A stretch of 64,000 nucleotides of DNA, taken from contig JAFQXO010000014.1 in assembly GCA_017406925.1 (NCBI GenBank), forward strand, positions 1 through 64,000. The letters run 5' to 3'. Made by a program: the position numbers and the translations under genes. This stretch comes from Eubacterium sp. (GTDB taxonomy: Bacteria; Bacillota; Clostridia; Lachnospirales; Lachnospiraceae). Under the pieces are notes generated by a model. That model searched no databases and was not told where the DNA came from. It worked only from the letters and a program-made list of their open reading frames with translations. Positions 55,315 to 63,254 of this stretch are shown piece after piece (position 1 is the stretch's first letter; each line of letters opens with the position of its first letter).

Positions 55315-55362
55315 CAAATAAAAGAATATATTACACATCACATATTCTTTCTATAAAATAAG

Positions 55363-55391
55363 TTGACCATTCATATAAAATGTGATATATC
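55363..55391 (+). promoter_or_regulatory. Promoter of comM-dprA
   Basis: TTGACC and TATATC with 17-base spacing, 35 bases before the GTG start. Confidence 0.5.
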
Positions 55392-55425
55392 AGAAATATA
55401 ACAATTTTATAGGAGGAAATGGGAA

Positions 55426-56937
55426 GTGGTATGTAAAACTAATTGTGCTACGATTACGGGAATCTCAGTTTTGCCAGTCGTAGTAGAAACAGATATAGCA
55501 AATGGCCTACCATCTTTTGATATGGTAGGTCTTTTGTCGTCTGATGTTAAAGAATCGAGAGAGCGTGTCAGAACGGCCCTTAAGAATTCAGGCTTTATGA
55601 TTCCAACAGGGCGCATAACGATTAACATTGCACCTGGGCATATCAGAAAGAGTGGAACGTACTTTGATATTGCGATAGCAATATCTCTGCTTCAGTCGAT
55701 GGGTGTAATTAATCAAGATTTAACTGAAATGATGTTTATCGGAGAACTAAGTCTTGATGGTGAAGTTGTGAGCGTAAACGGTGTGCTTCCCATAGTGATG
55801 GATGCAGCATCGAGAGGCATTAAGAAATGCTTCGTCCCGAGGGACAATGCCAAAGAGTGTATAAACTTTACGGGTATCGAAGTCATCGCTATTAAGAGTC
55901 TAAGCGAATTGGTAATGATGCTTACGAGTGGAAAGTATGAGAAGTTGACCGTCGCAAATCGAATGACATCAGAAACTACGAAATACAAATATGACTTCAA
56001 GGAAATCAAAGGCCAGACGCAGGCTAGAAGAGGTGCAGAGATAGCGGCAGCAGGCCAGCATAATCTAATAATGATAGGTCCACCTGGTACAGGTAAATCT
56101 GCTATAGCCAAAGCTACACAGTCGATACTACCTGATATGGATGAAAAAGAGCGGATGGAGATCTCAAAGATTCAGAGTATAGCCGGCAATTTGAAAGACG
56201 GCCCTGTTAGAACAAGACCATTTAGGAGTCCGCATAATACTGCGACAGTCGCTGCGATGACAGGCGGTGGAATCAACCCTAAACCTGGTGAGATAACATT
56301 GGCGCATGGTGGAGTTTTATATATGGATGAGTTTCCAGAGTTTAGACGTGCAGTGATGGAGACGTTAAGACAGCCACTGGAAGATGGCATCATCAAAGTC
56401 TCTCGTGTGGGAGGGGATTATGAATTCCCGGCACGTTTCATTTTGCTTGCAGCGATGAATCCGTGCAGATGCGGTTATTATCCAGATAGAAATAGATGCA
56501 ACTGCACCGAGCGAGATGTGCAGAAATATACTGAAAAGGTTAGTGGTCCCATAATGGACAGAATGGATCTTTGCGTGCATATGAATCCAGTTAAATATAC
56601 GGAGCTTGAGATGGAAGAGGGTGTAGAGGATTCTGAAACGATAAGAGAGCGCGTGAACAAGGCGGTAAAGATTCAAAGAGAAAGGTATGTGAATGAAAAT
56701 ATATTATTCAACAGTCAGCTGGAGGGTGAGATGTTAAACAAATACTGTCATTTAGATTCCAAAGAAAAGGCTTTGATGGAAAATATATATGAGACATTCA
56801 AACTGAGTGTTAGATCTTATCAAAAAATCTTGAAAGTGGCTCGTACTATAGCTGATCTAGCGTGTGATAAAAATATTAAAGAAAGGCACTTAGCGGAGGC
56901 GCTAAGTTTTAAGGTGAACGATGGAAAAAGTAGTTAA
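55426..56937 (+). CDS. comM: YifB/ComM family AAA ATPase
   Basis: The 503-residue protein has the N-terminal Lon-like domain (VETDIANGLPSFDMVGL, TINIAPGHIRKSGTYFDIAIA), the Walker A MIGPPGTGKSAIAK, Mg-chelatase block with LYMDEFPEF and PCRCGYYPD, and the C-terminal helical domain. ComM is a branch-migration helicase that helps integrate transforming DNA. Start is GTG at 55426, nine bases after AGGAGG. dprA overlaps its end by 17 bases. Confidence 0.95.
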   Translation: MVCKTNCATITGISVLPVVVETDIANGLPSFDMVGLLSSDVKESRERVRTALKNSGFMIPTGRITINIAPGHIRKSGTYFDIAIAISLLQSMGVINQDLTEMMFIGELSLDGEVVSVNGVLPIVMDAASRGIKKCFVPRDNAKECINFTGIEVIAIKSLSELVMMLTSGKYEKLTVANRMTSETTKYKYDFKEIKGQTQARRGAEIAAAGQHNLIMIGPPGTGKSAIAKATQSILPDMDEKERMEISKIQSIAGNLKDGPVRTRPFRSPHNTATVAAMTGGGINPKPGEITLAHGGVLYMDEFPEFRRAVMETLRQPLEDGIIKVSRVGGDYEFPARFILLAAMNPCRCGYYPDRNRCNCTERDVQKYTEKVSGPIMDRMDLCVHMNPVKYTELEMEEGVEDSETIRERVNKAVKIQRERYVNENILFNSQLEGEMLNKYCHLDSKEKALMENIYETFKLSVRSYQKILKVARTIADLACDKNIKERHLAEALSFKVNDGKSS

Positions 56938-57859
56938 AAATACAAGTGATTGGATGAATGAAACATTAGCCCTGATACGAGACAGAGAGTATAAAGAAAA
57001 GATGAAAAAGGCTGGAGTAAATGTGGTGGTAAGAGGAGAACCAGATTATCCGGAAATATTAATGCAGTATAGGGAGGCTCCAGAGTTTTTGTTCTACAAA
57101 GGGAATCTTCCAGACCCAAAGAAAGCAACGGTGGCTATAGTGGGCGCAAGGGGCTGTTCTAGTTATGGAAGAAGAATGGCAAAAGATATAGCAAGAGATT
57201 TGTCGAACTCTGGAGTACAAGTAGTAAGTGGGCTAGCAAGGGGCATAGATTCATACGCGGCGTTAGGAGCGCTAGAAGGAGATACACCCACATTCGCAGT
57301 ATTGGGAACAGGTGTGGATGTTTGCTATCCGGCAGAGAATATAGATATATACGAAAGAATAATAGAAACAGGTGGAGGAATAATCTCTGAATACCCTATG
57401 GGAGATGCGGGGTTAGGATGGCATTTTCCAGCAAGGAATAGAATAATATCGGGGCTAGCCAACAAAGTCCTAGTAGTAGAAGCGAAAGCGCGAAGTGGAT
57501 CGCTTATAACAGTGGAATGGGCTGTTGAGCAAAACAAGGATGTATGTGCTGTTCCAGGAAGAGCAACTGATAAATTAAGTCAAGGAACAAACGCACTTAT
57601 AAAAAACGGTGCCCTAATGACTACCAACGCCAAAGATATCTTAGACGATGTCTTCGTCTTTTCATGCGAGGATGAAAGTATAGGTATAAGAAGTGATTTG
57701 GCAAAACTATATTCTGTAATGGATACCGCACCTAAAAGTGTAGATGAATTAATAAGCGAAACAAAACTATCTTACAGCGAGATAACAGAACAGTTAATGG
57801 AACTGCAAATGCTCGGGTATATAAGGCAGTCGATAAGTGGATATTATGAATTGAAATAA
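56921..57859 (+). CDS. dprA: DNA-processing protein DprA
   Basis: The 312-residue protein contains the DprA Rossmann core: VAIVGARGCSSYG, VSGLARGIDSYAA, VLGTGVDVCYPAEN, FPARNRIISGLA and AVPGRATDKLSQGTNALI. A short winged-helix domain ends it (KSVDELISETKLSYSEI). The N-terminal SAM-like domain of longer homologues is mostly absent. DprA loads RecA on incoming single-stranded DNA. AAGGTGA precedes the ATG. Beyond it, hicAB and a defence-type region begin where topA is commonly found. Confidence 0.95.
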   Translation: MEKVVKNTSDWMNETLALIRDREYKEKMKKAGVNVVVRGEPDYPEILMQYREAPEFLFYKGNLPDPKKATVAIVGARGCSSYGRRMAKDIARDLSNSGVQVVSGLARGIDSYAALGALEGDTPTFAVLGTGVDVCYPAENIDIYERIIETGGGIISEYPMGDAGLGWHFPARNRIISGLANKVLVVEAKARSGSLITVEWAVEQNKDVCAVPGRATDKLSQGTNALIKNGALMTTNAKDILDDVFVFSCEDESIGIRSDLAKLYSVMDTAPKSVDELISETKLSYSEITEQLMELQMLGYIRQSISGYYELK

Positions 57860-57860
57860 A

Positions 57861-57888
57861 TTGACAATGTGTATTGAGTGTGTATAAT
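57861..57888 (+). promoter_or_regulatory. hicAB promoter
   Basis: TTGACA and TATAAT with 16-base spacing and a TG just before the -10; 15 bases before the hicA GTG. Confidence 0.8.
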
Positions 57889-57902
57889 AAAAGGAGAAAG
57901 AA

Positions 57903-58076
57903 GTGAAGAGAAGAGACTTAATTAAAAAACTAGAAAAGGCAGGCTTTAGATTTGACAGGCATGGAGGGAATCATGATATTTATTCTAAGGGTGATGAAAC
58001 AGAGAAGATTCCTAGGCATCGAGAAATAAACGAAGTATTGGCAAAAGCGATAATAAAAAAATGGAATATAAAGTGA
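57903..58076 (+). CDS. hicA: HicA mRNA interferase toxin
   Basis: A 57-residue protein starting at GTG 57903, with AAAGGAG just upstream. It reads MKRRDLIKKLEKAGF then RHGGNHDIYSKG, the HicA double-stranded-RNA-binding-like fold with the catalytic His24. HicA cleaves mRNA in a ribosome-independent way. The HicB antitoxin follows after ten bases. Confidence 0.92.
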   Translation: MKRRDLIKKLEKAGFRFDRHGGNHDIYSKGDETEKIPRHREINEVLAKAIIKKWNIK

Positions 58077-58086
58077 GGAGGTAATT

Positions 58087-58509
58087 ATGGTAGTACTATA
58101 TCCAACATTTTTATGCAAAGATGGCAAATATTATTTAGTTTCTGTGCCAGATTTAGATTCACATACTCAAGGAAAGTCTATGGAAGATGCAGTGGTTATG
58201 GCTCGCGATTTAATTGGAAATGATTTATTAGAAAGAGAAAAACATGGACTTGCAATACCGGAACCTTCTAACTATGAAGAAGCATCAAAAAAAGCGAAAA
58301 AGTATGAGGACATTTACGATTTTAGTAAAGGCCTCTTTACTCTTGTTGATGTTGACATGGACGAGTTTAGAAGAAAGTATGATAACAGAACGGTAAGGAG
58401 AAATGTCACATTACCATCTTGGATGGATTATGAAGCAAAAAAACAAAATATTAATGTTTCAGGGATATTGCAAGAGGCATTAGCTAAGATACTAAAAGCA
58501 ACTAAATAG
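58087..58509 (+). CDS. hicB: HicB antitoxin
   Basis: The 140-residue protein has the HicB partial RNase H-like fold (YPTFLCKDGKYYLVSVPDLDSHTQGKSMEDAVVMARD) followed by a C-terminal ribbon-helix-helix (NVTLPSWMDYEAKKQNINVSGILQEAL), which would bind the operon promoter. It neutralises HicA. GTGAGGAGG precedes the ATG. A strong terminator follows. Confidence 0.92.
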   Translation: MVVLYPTFLCKDGKYYLVSVPDLDSHTQGKSMEDAVVMARDLIGNDLLEREKHGLAIPEPSNYEEASKKAKKYEDIYDFSKGLFTLVDVDMDEFRRKYDNRTVRRNVTLPSWMDYEAKKQNINVSGILQEALAKILKATK

Positions 58510-58533
58510 AATGGATATTCATTTTAATCTCTT

Positions 58534-58561
58534 GGAGAGCGCATTATGCGCTCTCTTTTTA
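58534..58561 (+). terminator. Intrinsic terminator of hicAB
   Basis: GAGAGCGC and GCGCTCTC pair around ATTAT, followed by TTTTT. From here to 58740 I see no gene. Confidence 0.92.
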
Positions 58562-58740
58562 GTGCCATCGACTTATTGGGAGATGTTCTTCACAACTAGA
58601 GAGAAGAGACCTCTGAATGTTGTAGTGTGGTTCATGTTCTGAGTGTACCATTGAATGGTGTTATAAAATATATAATAGGAATTGAATATATGGTACAATA
58701 AATACGTTAGTTTGCCAGGAATAATAGCGGAGGGTATTAC

Positions 58741-59121
58741 ATGGCGCAAGGCGGCTTAGGAAAAGCAAAAAAACTTAAAAACGATGAGTTTTATACTCAA
58801 TATGAGGATATTCAAAAGGAAATTAATGCATATCTTGATTACAATTCAGATACTTTCAAGGATAAAACAGTTTTGCTACCATGTGATGATCCTGAATGGA
58901 GTAACTTTACAAAATTCTTTGCACAAAATTTTGAAATGCTTGGATTGAAAAAATTAATTAGTACAAGTTATGCAAATGAAAGCAAAAGAAAAGTAATAGA
59001 GGATTATGATTATATTTCCGAGTATGAGAAATCGTCAAAACAATATGATGAAAGAATAACTCAGTCTAGAGGAAAACTCTTTATATTAGATCATGACACA
59101 AATAATAATTTGAAAGAGTGA
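58741..59121 (+). pseudogene. N-terminal fragment of an EcoRI-family adenine methyltransferase
   Basis: The 126-residue ORF matches the start of EcoRI-type adenine-specific DNA methyltransferases: KNDEFYTQYEDIQKEI, LLPCDDPEWSNFTKFFAQNF and LGLKKLISTSYAN. Family members are about 300 residues or more and carry the NPPF catalytic motif further on; here the frame stops at 59121 after LDHDTNNNLKE and no NPPF motif follows before the next gene. It is probably a remnant after deletion, though expression as a short protein cannot be excluded. GGAGGG precedes the ATG. Confidence 0.75.
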
Positions 59122-59149
59122 TAATACTATTTTGATAAAGGAGTTCGCT

Positions 59150-59779
59150 ATGTTAAAAGAAAAAGGATATATTTACATTTTAACAAACCCAGCATTTCCT
59201 CAGTATGTAAAATTAGGATATGCCAAAAATGTAGAAAACAGGTTGAAATCTTTGAACGCGAGTTCAGCTGTTCCATTTGCGTTCAGATTATATGCTACAT
59301 ACGAAGTAAATAAAAAGTTAACAGACAAGGGCTTACATAAATTAATAGATCAACTAAACCCAGAACTTAGAACTATAGATGAGGTGGATGGTAAAAAGAG
59401 AGTAAGAGAATTCTACGCAATGTCTAGAGAAGATGCCTACTCATTACTTGAAAGTATCGCAAAGATAAGTGGAACAGAAAGAAAACTCAAAAAGATAGCT
59501 CCATCTAGTTCTGAATCAAAAGATGAAAAGAAGGCAAATGAAGATAGACAAGGACCATTGAAGTTTAGTGAGTGTAATATATCAGTAGGTGCTAAACTGC
59601 AATTTGCTAGAGATAAATCAATCGAAGTAGAAGTTGTTGATGATAGACATGTTGAGTATAAAGGTGAAGTGACTTCATTATCGAGGGTGGCACAAATGCT
59701 ACTGAAGAGAAAATATAATGTTCAGGGACCAGCGTACTTTGAGTATAAGGGGAAGTTGTTGGTGGATTTGAGAAAATAA
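59150..59779 (+). CDS. GIY-YIG (T5orf172) nuclease with C-terminal RAMA-like domain
   Basis: A 209-residue protein with GYIYILTN and VKLGYAKNVENRLKSLNASSAVPFAF, the T5orf172 form of the GIY-YIG fold. A charged linker follows, then a C-terminal block (VEYKGEVTSLSRVAQMLLKRKYNVQGPAYFEYKG) typical of RAMA domains found with restriction enzymes and adenine methylases. Start 59150 is chosen because AAAGGAG lies upstream; a TTG at 59132 is also in frame. It follows the methyltransferase fragment and may have been its restriction partner. Function is inferred. Confidence 0.82.
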   Translation: MLKEKGYIYILTNPAFPQYVKLGYAKNVENRLKSLNASSAVPFAFRLYATYEVNKKLTDKGLHKLIDQLNPELRTIDEVDGKKRVREFYAMSREDAYSLLESIAKISGTERKLKKIAPSSSESKDEKKANEDRQGPLKFSECNISVGAKLQFARDKSIEVEVVDDRHVEYKGEVTSLSRVAQMLLKRKYNVQGPAYFEYKGKLLVDLRK

Positions 59780-59828
59780 CGACATTAATGAATGCAGGAA
59801 TTGATGAAATAGAAAGGAAAAACTGGTA

Positions 59829-60821
59829 ATGAGTAAAAGGAATGCATCATCAGCATTATTTGGATGGGACTTTCAGGTTAATTCTGCAATCTTACTTATG
59901 CTTGAGAATATTAAGGACGCAAAAAGAATTAGAGTTGAGGGAGCAGATGAGGATATTGAAATAACACTTGAAGATAAATCAAAAATATATGCGCAAGTAA
60001 AGGCGGTTGAAAAACCAGGTGACACTTCCAATGTTATCGGGAAGCTTACAAAGGCATTAGAAACATTAAGCGTTGCTTCGAAAAATGGTGATGGCAGATT
60101 ATTTACCTATGTGACAAACTCTAATAATCCGTTTAATAATATAAAAACTATTTCTTATTTCACTGGAAGAACACATTTAAGATTCGATGAACTACCTGAT
60201 GTTGCACAGAACAAGATAAAAGATATTGTAAAGAAAAAGAATTATTTAGATTTAGATGTTAATAAGATTGATGTTCGTGTAATACCGTTTTATGGTGATG
60301 ATTTAAAGAATCGTTACAAGGAAATAAAAGCATATATAATTGAATTTTTAGAGGAAATAGGAATAAATGCAGAATACATTAATCAAAAAATAATGGATAT
60401 TTGGCAAAAAGACCTTTTTCACAATGCAACAAAGAGTAATACTAACGTTTCAATTTCAAAAGAAGAAATGATGTGGCCACTGATAGTTGTCGTTGTAGAA
60501 AAAACAGTGGCAAAGGATTATGAAAATGATTTTGAAGAGGACGATATTGAGGAGATTGAACATAAGTACAAAGATATAATTAATTATAATACAATGCGTT
60601 ATGAGATGGTTTCGCGAGTTTTGACAGATTATATTAAGAAAAAAGATAAAATACCCATCTTTGTTGAAAAACAATGGAAAAACTATTTAGATATTGTAAA
60701 AGAAATCGAAGCAGATGAGGAAATCAAAGAATCTATTATTAAAGTTATTCTTTACAAAATCCTTAAACAGAGAAAGAATATTAAAAGAATAAAGAAAGGT
60801 GCTAACTTACTGGACAATTAA
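59829..60821 (+). CDS. DUF4297/Cap4-like PD-(D/E)XK nuclease, putative defence effector
   Basis: The 330-residue protein opens with ASSALFGWDFQVNSAI and the nuclease core RIRVEGADEDIEITL...KIYAQVK, with acidic Glu37, Asp40-Asp42 and a QxK motif at Gln56-Lys58. This is the DUF4297 type found in Cap4 and in Lamassu LmuA effectors. The C-terminal half (from about 150) is helical and lacks a recognised sensor domain such as SAVED. It is followed 14 bases later by an ABC-type ATPase gene, and both are AT-rich. A DNA-degrading effector controlled by the ATPase is the likely role. Confidence 0.72.
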   Translation: MSKRNASSALFGWDFQVNSAILLMLENIKDAKRIRVEGADEDIEITLEDKSKIYAQVKAVEKPGDTSNVIGKLTKALETLSVASKNGDGRLFTYVTNSNNPFNNIKTISYFTGRTHLRFDELPDVAQNKIKDIVKKKNYLDLDVNKIDVRVIPFYGDDLKNRYKEIKAYIIEFLEEIGINAEYINQKIMDIWQKDLFHNATKSNTNVSISKEEMMWPLIVVVVEKTVAKDYENDFEEDDIEEIEHKYKDIINYNTMRYEMVSRVLTDYIKKKDKIPIFVEKQWKNYLDIVKEIEADEEIKESIIKVILYKILKQRKNIKRIKKGANLLDN

Positions 60822-60835
60822 AGAGGTTTTGATAT

Positions 60836-62299
60836 ATGAAGTTTATTGAATTCACATTAAAAGAAGGTCTGTTAAAAAGAACATTCAAGTTTTCTGAAAT
60901 TACAAACCTTATTTATAGTAAAAAGAATAGTGCTGGGAAAACCACTTTTTTACGAGCAATCATTTATTCCTTGGGGTATCCGATTCCTAATACAAAAGGA
61001 ATAAACTTCAAAAAAATGGAATTTTGGTTAACAATTGAAAATGCCAATAAGCAATACAAGATTTATAGATGTGACTCATATATATCTGTTGATGACGGTG
61101 AAAAACGGATTGAGTATTCTTTACCAATAGATTTATGTGATATGATAATGCATATAACAGGTTGCAATAATAGAGAAATTATAAATAACTTGTTAGGTGC
61201 ATTTTATGTTGATCAAGAGAAGGGATGGACACTTCTAAATAGAGGTATTGTTATAGGTGATATTCATTTTAATATTGAAGAATTAGTAAGAGGATTGGAT
61301 GGAAGAAATTGCGATGAAGAATTAAAACAACTCAAAGCTGTTGAAGAATTATTGAAAAAATATAGATATATGATGTCTGTTAATGATTATCAAGAAGCAT
61401 TGTTTGAAGAAGGTGATGACATTGAATACGATACACCTGATGAAAAAATTGAAATTGAAGTTGAAGCATTAAGAAGTGAACGTGAGTCTATATACAAGGA
61501 AATTCGACAAATAAGTGATATCCAAAGAAAAAATAAAATATTAGTGGATTATATTTCTGATTTCAAACTGATTGTTAAATCAGACTCGGGTGAGGAAATA
61601 CCAGTGACAAAGGATACGCTTTTAGATTTTGATGATAATCGGGAATTCCTTGCAGGAAGGAAGAGAGTTCTAGCAATAGATTTAGAAAAAATCGATAAGA
61701 AGATCTCTAAACTGGAAGAAAAGAAAGACAATAATAGATATTTATTTAAGGTTGAAACTGCTATAGAAGCATTTGATTCTAATATTAAAAAGATAAAAGT
61801 AAATCCTATAGAGACTAATAATATTATTAAAGATTTAGAAAAACAACGTAAAAATCTTAAAAGCGTGATTAACAAAAAAACAATTACAAATAATAGCGTT
61901 GTAAAAGAATTGCATGATTGCATTAGTAAATATGCAAAAGAATTAGGTGTAAATGAAGAATATGTATCACCCCAAAGGGACTATATCTTTACAAGAGATT
62001 TAAAATCATTGTCAGGGGCAATTCTTCATAAGATAGTATTTTCTTTTAGATTGGCATATATTAAACTTATTAAAGAAAAGACAGGAATAGTACTTCCGAT
62101 TGTGCTAGATTCTCCTTCAGGAAGAGAAGTAGAGCATAGTACGGTAAAACAAATGATTAATATTCTACGGAGGGATTATGAGGAGCATCAATTTATAGTT
62201 GCATCAATTTATGATTATGAATTAAAGAATAATAGTAATGTAATAGAGTTTGCAGATGGGGTATTAACTTTTTCAGATGCAGTAGTGATTAAGGAATAG
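60836..62299 (+). CDS. SMC/ABC-like ATPase of a defence operon (LmuB/ABC-3C type)
   Basis: The 487-residue protein has a variant Walker A SKKNSAGKTT (residues 28-37, with Ser where the first Gly is usual), a short coiled-coil middle (about 200-370), an ABC-like signature SLSGA (391-395) and a Walker-B-like IVLDSPSG (Asp425). It then reads HQFIVASIYD, an ATPase H-loop or switch region. Compared with SMC proteins the coiled coil is very short. Similar ATPases partner nucleases in Lamassu and ABC-3C systems. TAAAGAGG lies about 13 bases before the ATG, at the end of the nuclease gene. Confidence 0.75.
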   Translation: MKFIEFTLKEGLLKRTFKFSEITNLIYSKKNSAGKTTFLRAIIYSLGYPIPNTKGINFKKMEFWLTIENANKQYKIYRCDSYISVDDGEKRIEYSLPIDLCDMIMHITGCNNREIINNLLGAFYVDQEKGWTLLNRGIVIGDIHFNIEELVRGLDGRNCDEELKQLKAVEELLKKYRYMMSVNDYQEALFEEGDDIEYDTPDEKIEIEVEALRSERESIYKEIRQISDIQRKNKILVDYISDFKLIVKSDSGEEIPVTKDTLLDFDDNREFLAGRKRVLAIDLEKIDKKISKLEEKKDNNRYLFKVETAIEAFDSNIKKIKVNPIETNNIIKDLEKQRKNLKSVINKKTITNNSVVKELHDCISKYAKELGVNEEYVSPQRDYIFTRDLKSLSGAILHKIVFSFRLAYIKLIKEKTGIVLPIVLDSPSGREVEHSTVKQMINILRRDYEEHQFIVASIYDYELKNNSNVIEFADGVLTFSDAVVIKE

Positions 62300-62338
62300 T
62301 TGCATATCTGATGATAGAAAGTCAAAGAGGTATAATAA

Positions 62339-63040
62339 GTGGAAAAGTATACAGTTCATATTGAAAACATTGTTACAGGTGAAAAGAGTTTAAAAACAAT
62401 AACTGAAAATCAATTAGACGAAAATATTCTCAATGCATTCGATATTAGTACAGAATCTGACTTCGAAGATATATTTCTCACTGACAGGAGTTACATGGTT
62501 TATGGAAAAATGCCTTATGTATTAGTGGATGGAAAATTACAGTGGGATGTTCAATTTAGGGATGTTACGGTTAGACAGTTCATTAATACTTATAATATTG
62601 TTGATGGCAAAATAAATGTTAAAACTGGTTATCCGGCTGTTAGTGGAGCTGGTTTGGCAATGGTAGATGATGTATGGAATTGTTTTCTTAATGACATTCT
62701 GCCTGCGATAATAAGCATTTGTGAAATAATAAACGCAACTGATGTTATAAAAAGATCTTTTGTATCATTAAGAAATAAATTGAAGAAAGAACAGAATAAG
62801 GATGTTTTCCCAGATGCTATTACTGATGCAATATATAGAAAGAATGCTTGGAATCATTATGAGTTAAGTGAAGAGCTAGACAATGAAGTGGAAGATGCAA
62901 AAAATCTACTGAAAGGTTTAGGTTATTCATGGGATAGGACTAGATTACTTTTTGTTATAAGTGATGATGATAAAAAAGAAAGAATAAAGAAATTTAGCAA
63001 ATTAGTAGAAATGAAAAACAAAACAGGTTATTCACGGTAA
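62339..63040 (+). CDS. Unrecognised third gene of the nuclease-ATPase operon
   Basis: The 233-residue protein starts at GTG 62339 with CAAAGAGG upstream, 39 bases after the ATPase gene. The first 100 residues look beta-rich (KYTVHIENIVTGEKSLKTI, YMVYGKMPYVLVDGKLQWDV). Then comes a hydrophobic, possibly amphipathic segment (VWNCFLNDILPAIISICEIIN, near 112-132) and a charged helical tail. I do not recognise the family. Same strand, no terminator before it and a strong one after suggest it belongs to the operon, as sensor, regulator or membrane-directed component. Confidence 0.65.
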   Translation: MEKYTVHIENIVTGEKSLKTITENQLDENILNAFDISTESDFEDIFLTDRSYMVYGKMPYVLVDGKLQWDVQFRDVTVRQFINTYNIVDGKINVKTGYPAVSGAGLAMVDDVWNCFLNDILPAIISICEIINATDVIKRSFVSLRNKLKKEQNKDVFPDAITDAIYRKNAWNHYELSEELDNEVEDAKNLLKGLGYSWDRTRLLFVISDDDKKERIKKFSKLVEMKNKTGYSR

Positions 63041-63072
63041 AAAAAGACTTCATCATTTAGATGAAGTCTTTT
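63041..63072. terminator. Bidirectional-looking terminator ending the defence operon
   Basis: AAAAGACTTCATC pairs with GATGAAGTCTTTT around ATTTA. From 63073 to 63254 no gene is seen, only an AT-rich leader with GAAGGAG near the next start. Confidence 0.9.
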
Positions 63073-63254
63073 ATGCTTTTTCTTCCATGTCAACTTTTTC
63101 TCCCCGCCCTCTTTTTCTTCACCGAAGTCACCTAATATGTTATATTACTTATAACCTCTTTAATAAAAGGAACACATCGTAGACCTAAACAACCTAGAAA
63201 GATTAAGAAAAGAGATTAAGAAATAGGAATCTTAATATATAAGAAGGAGACTAT

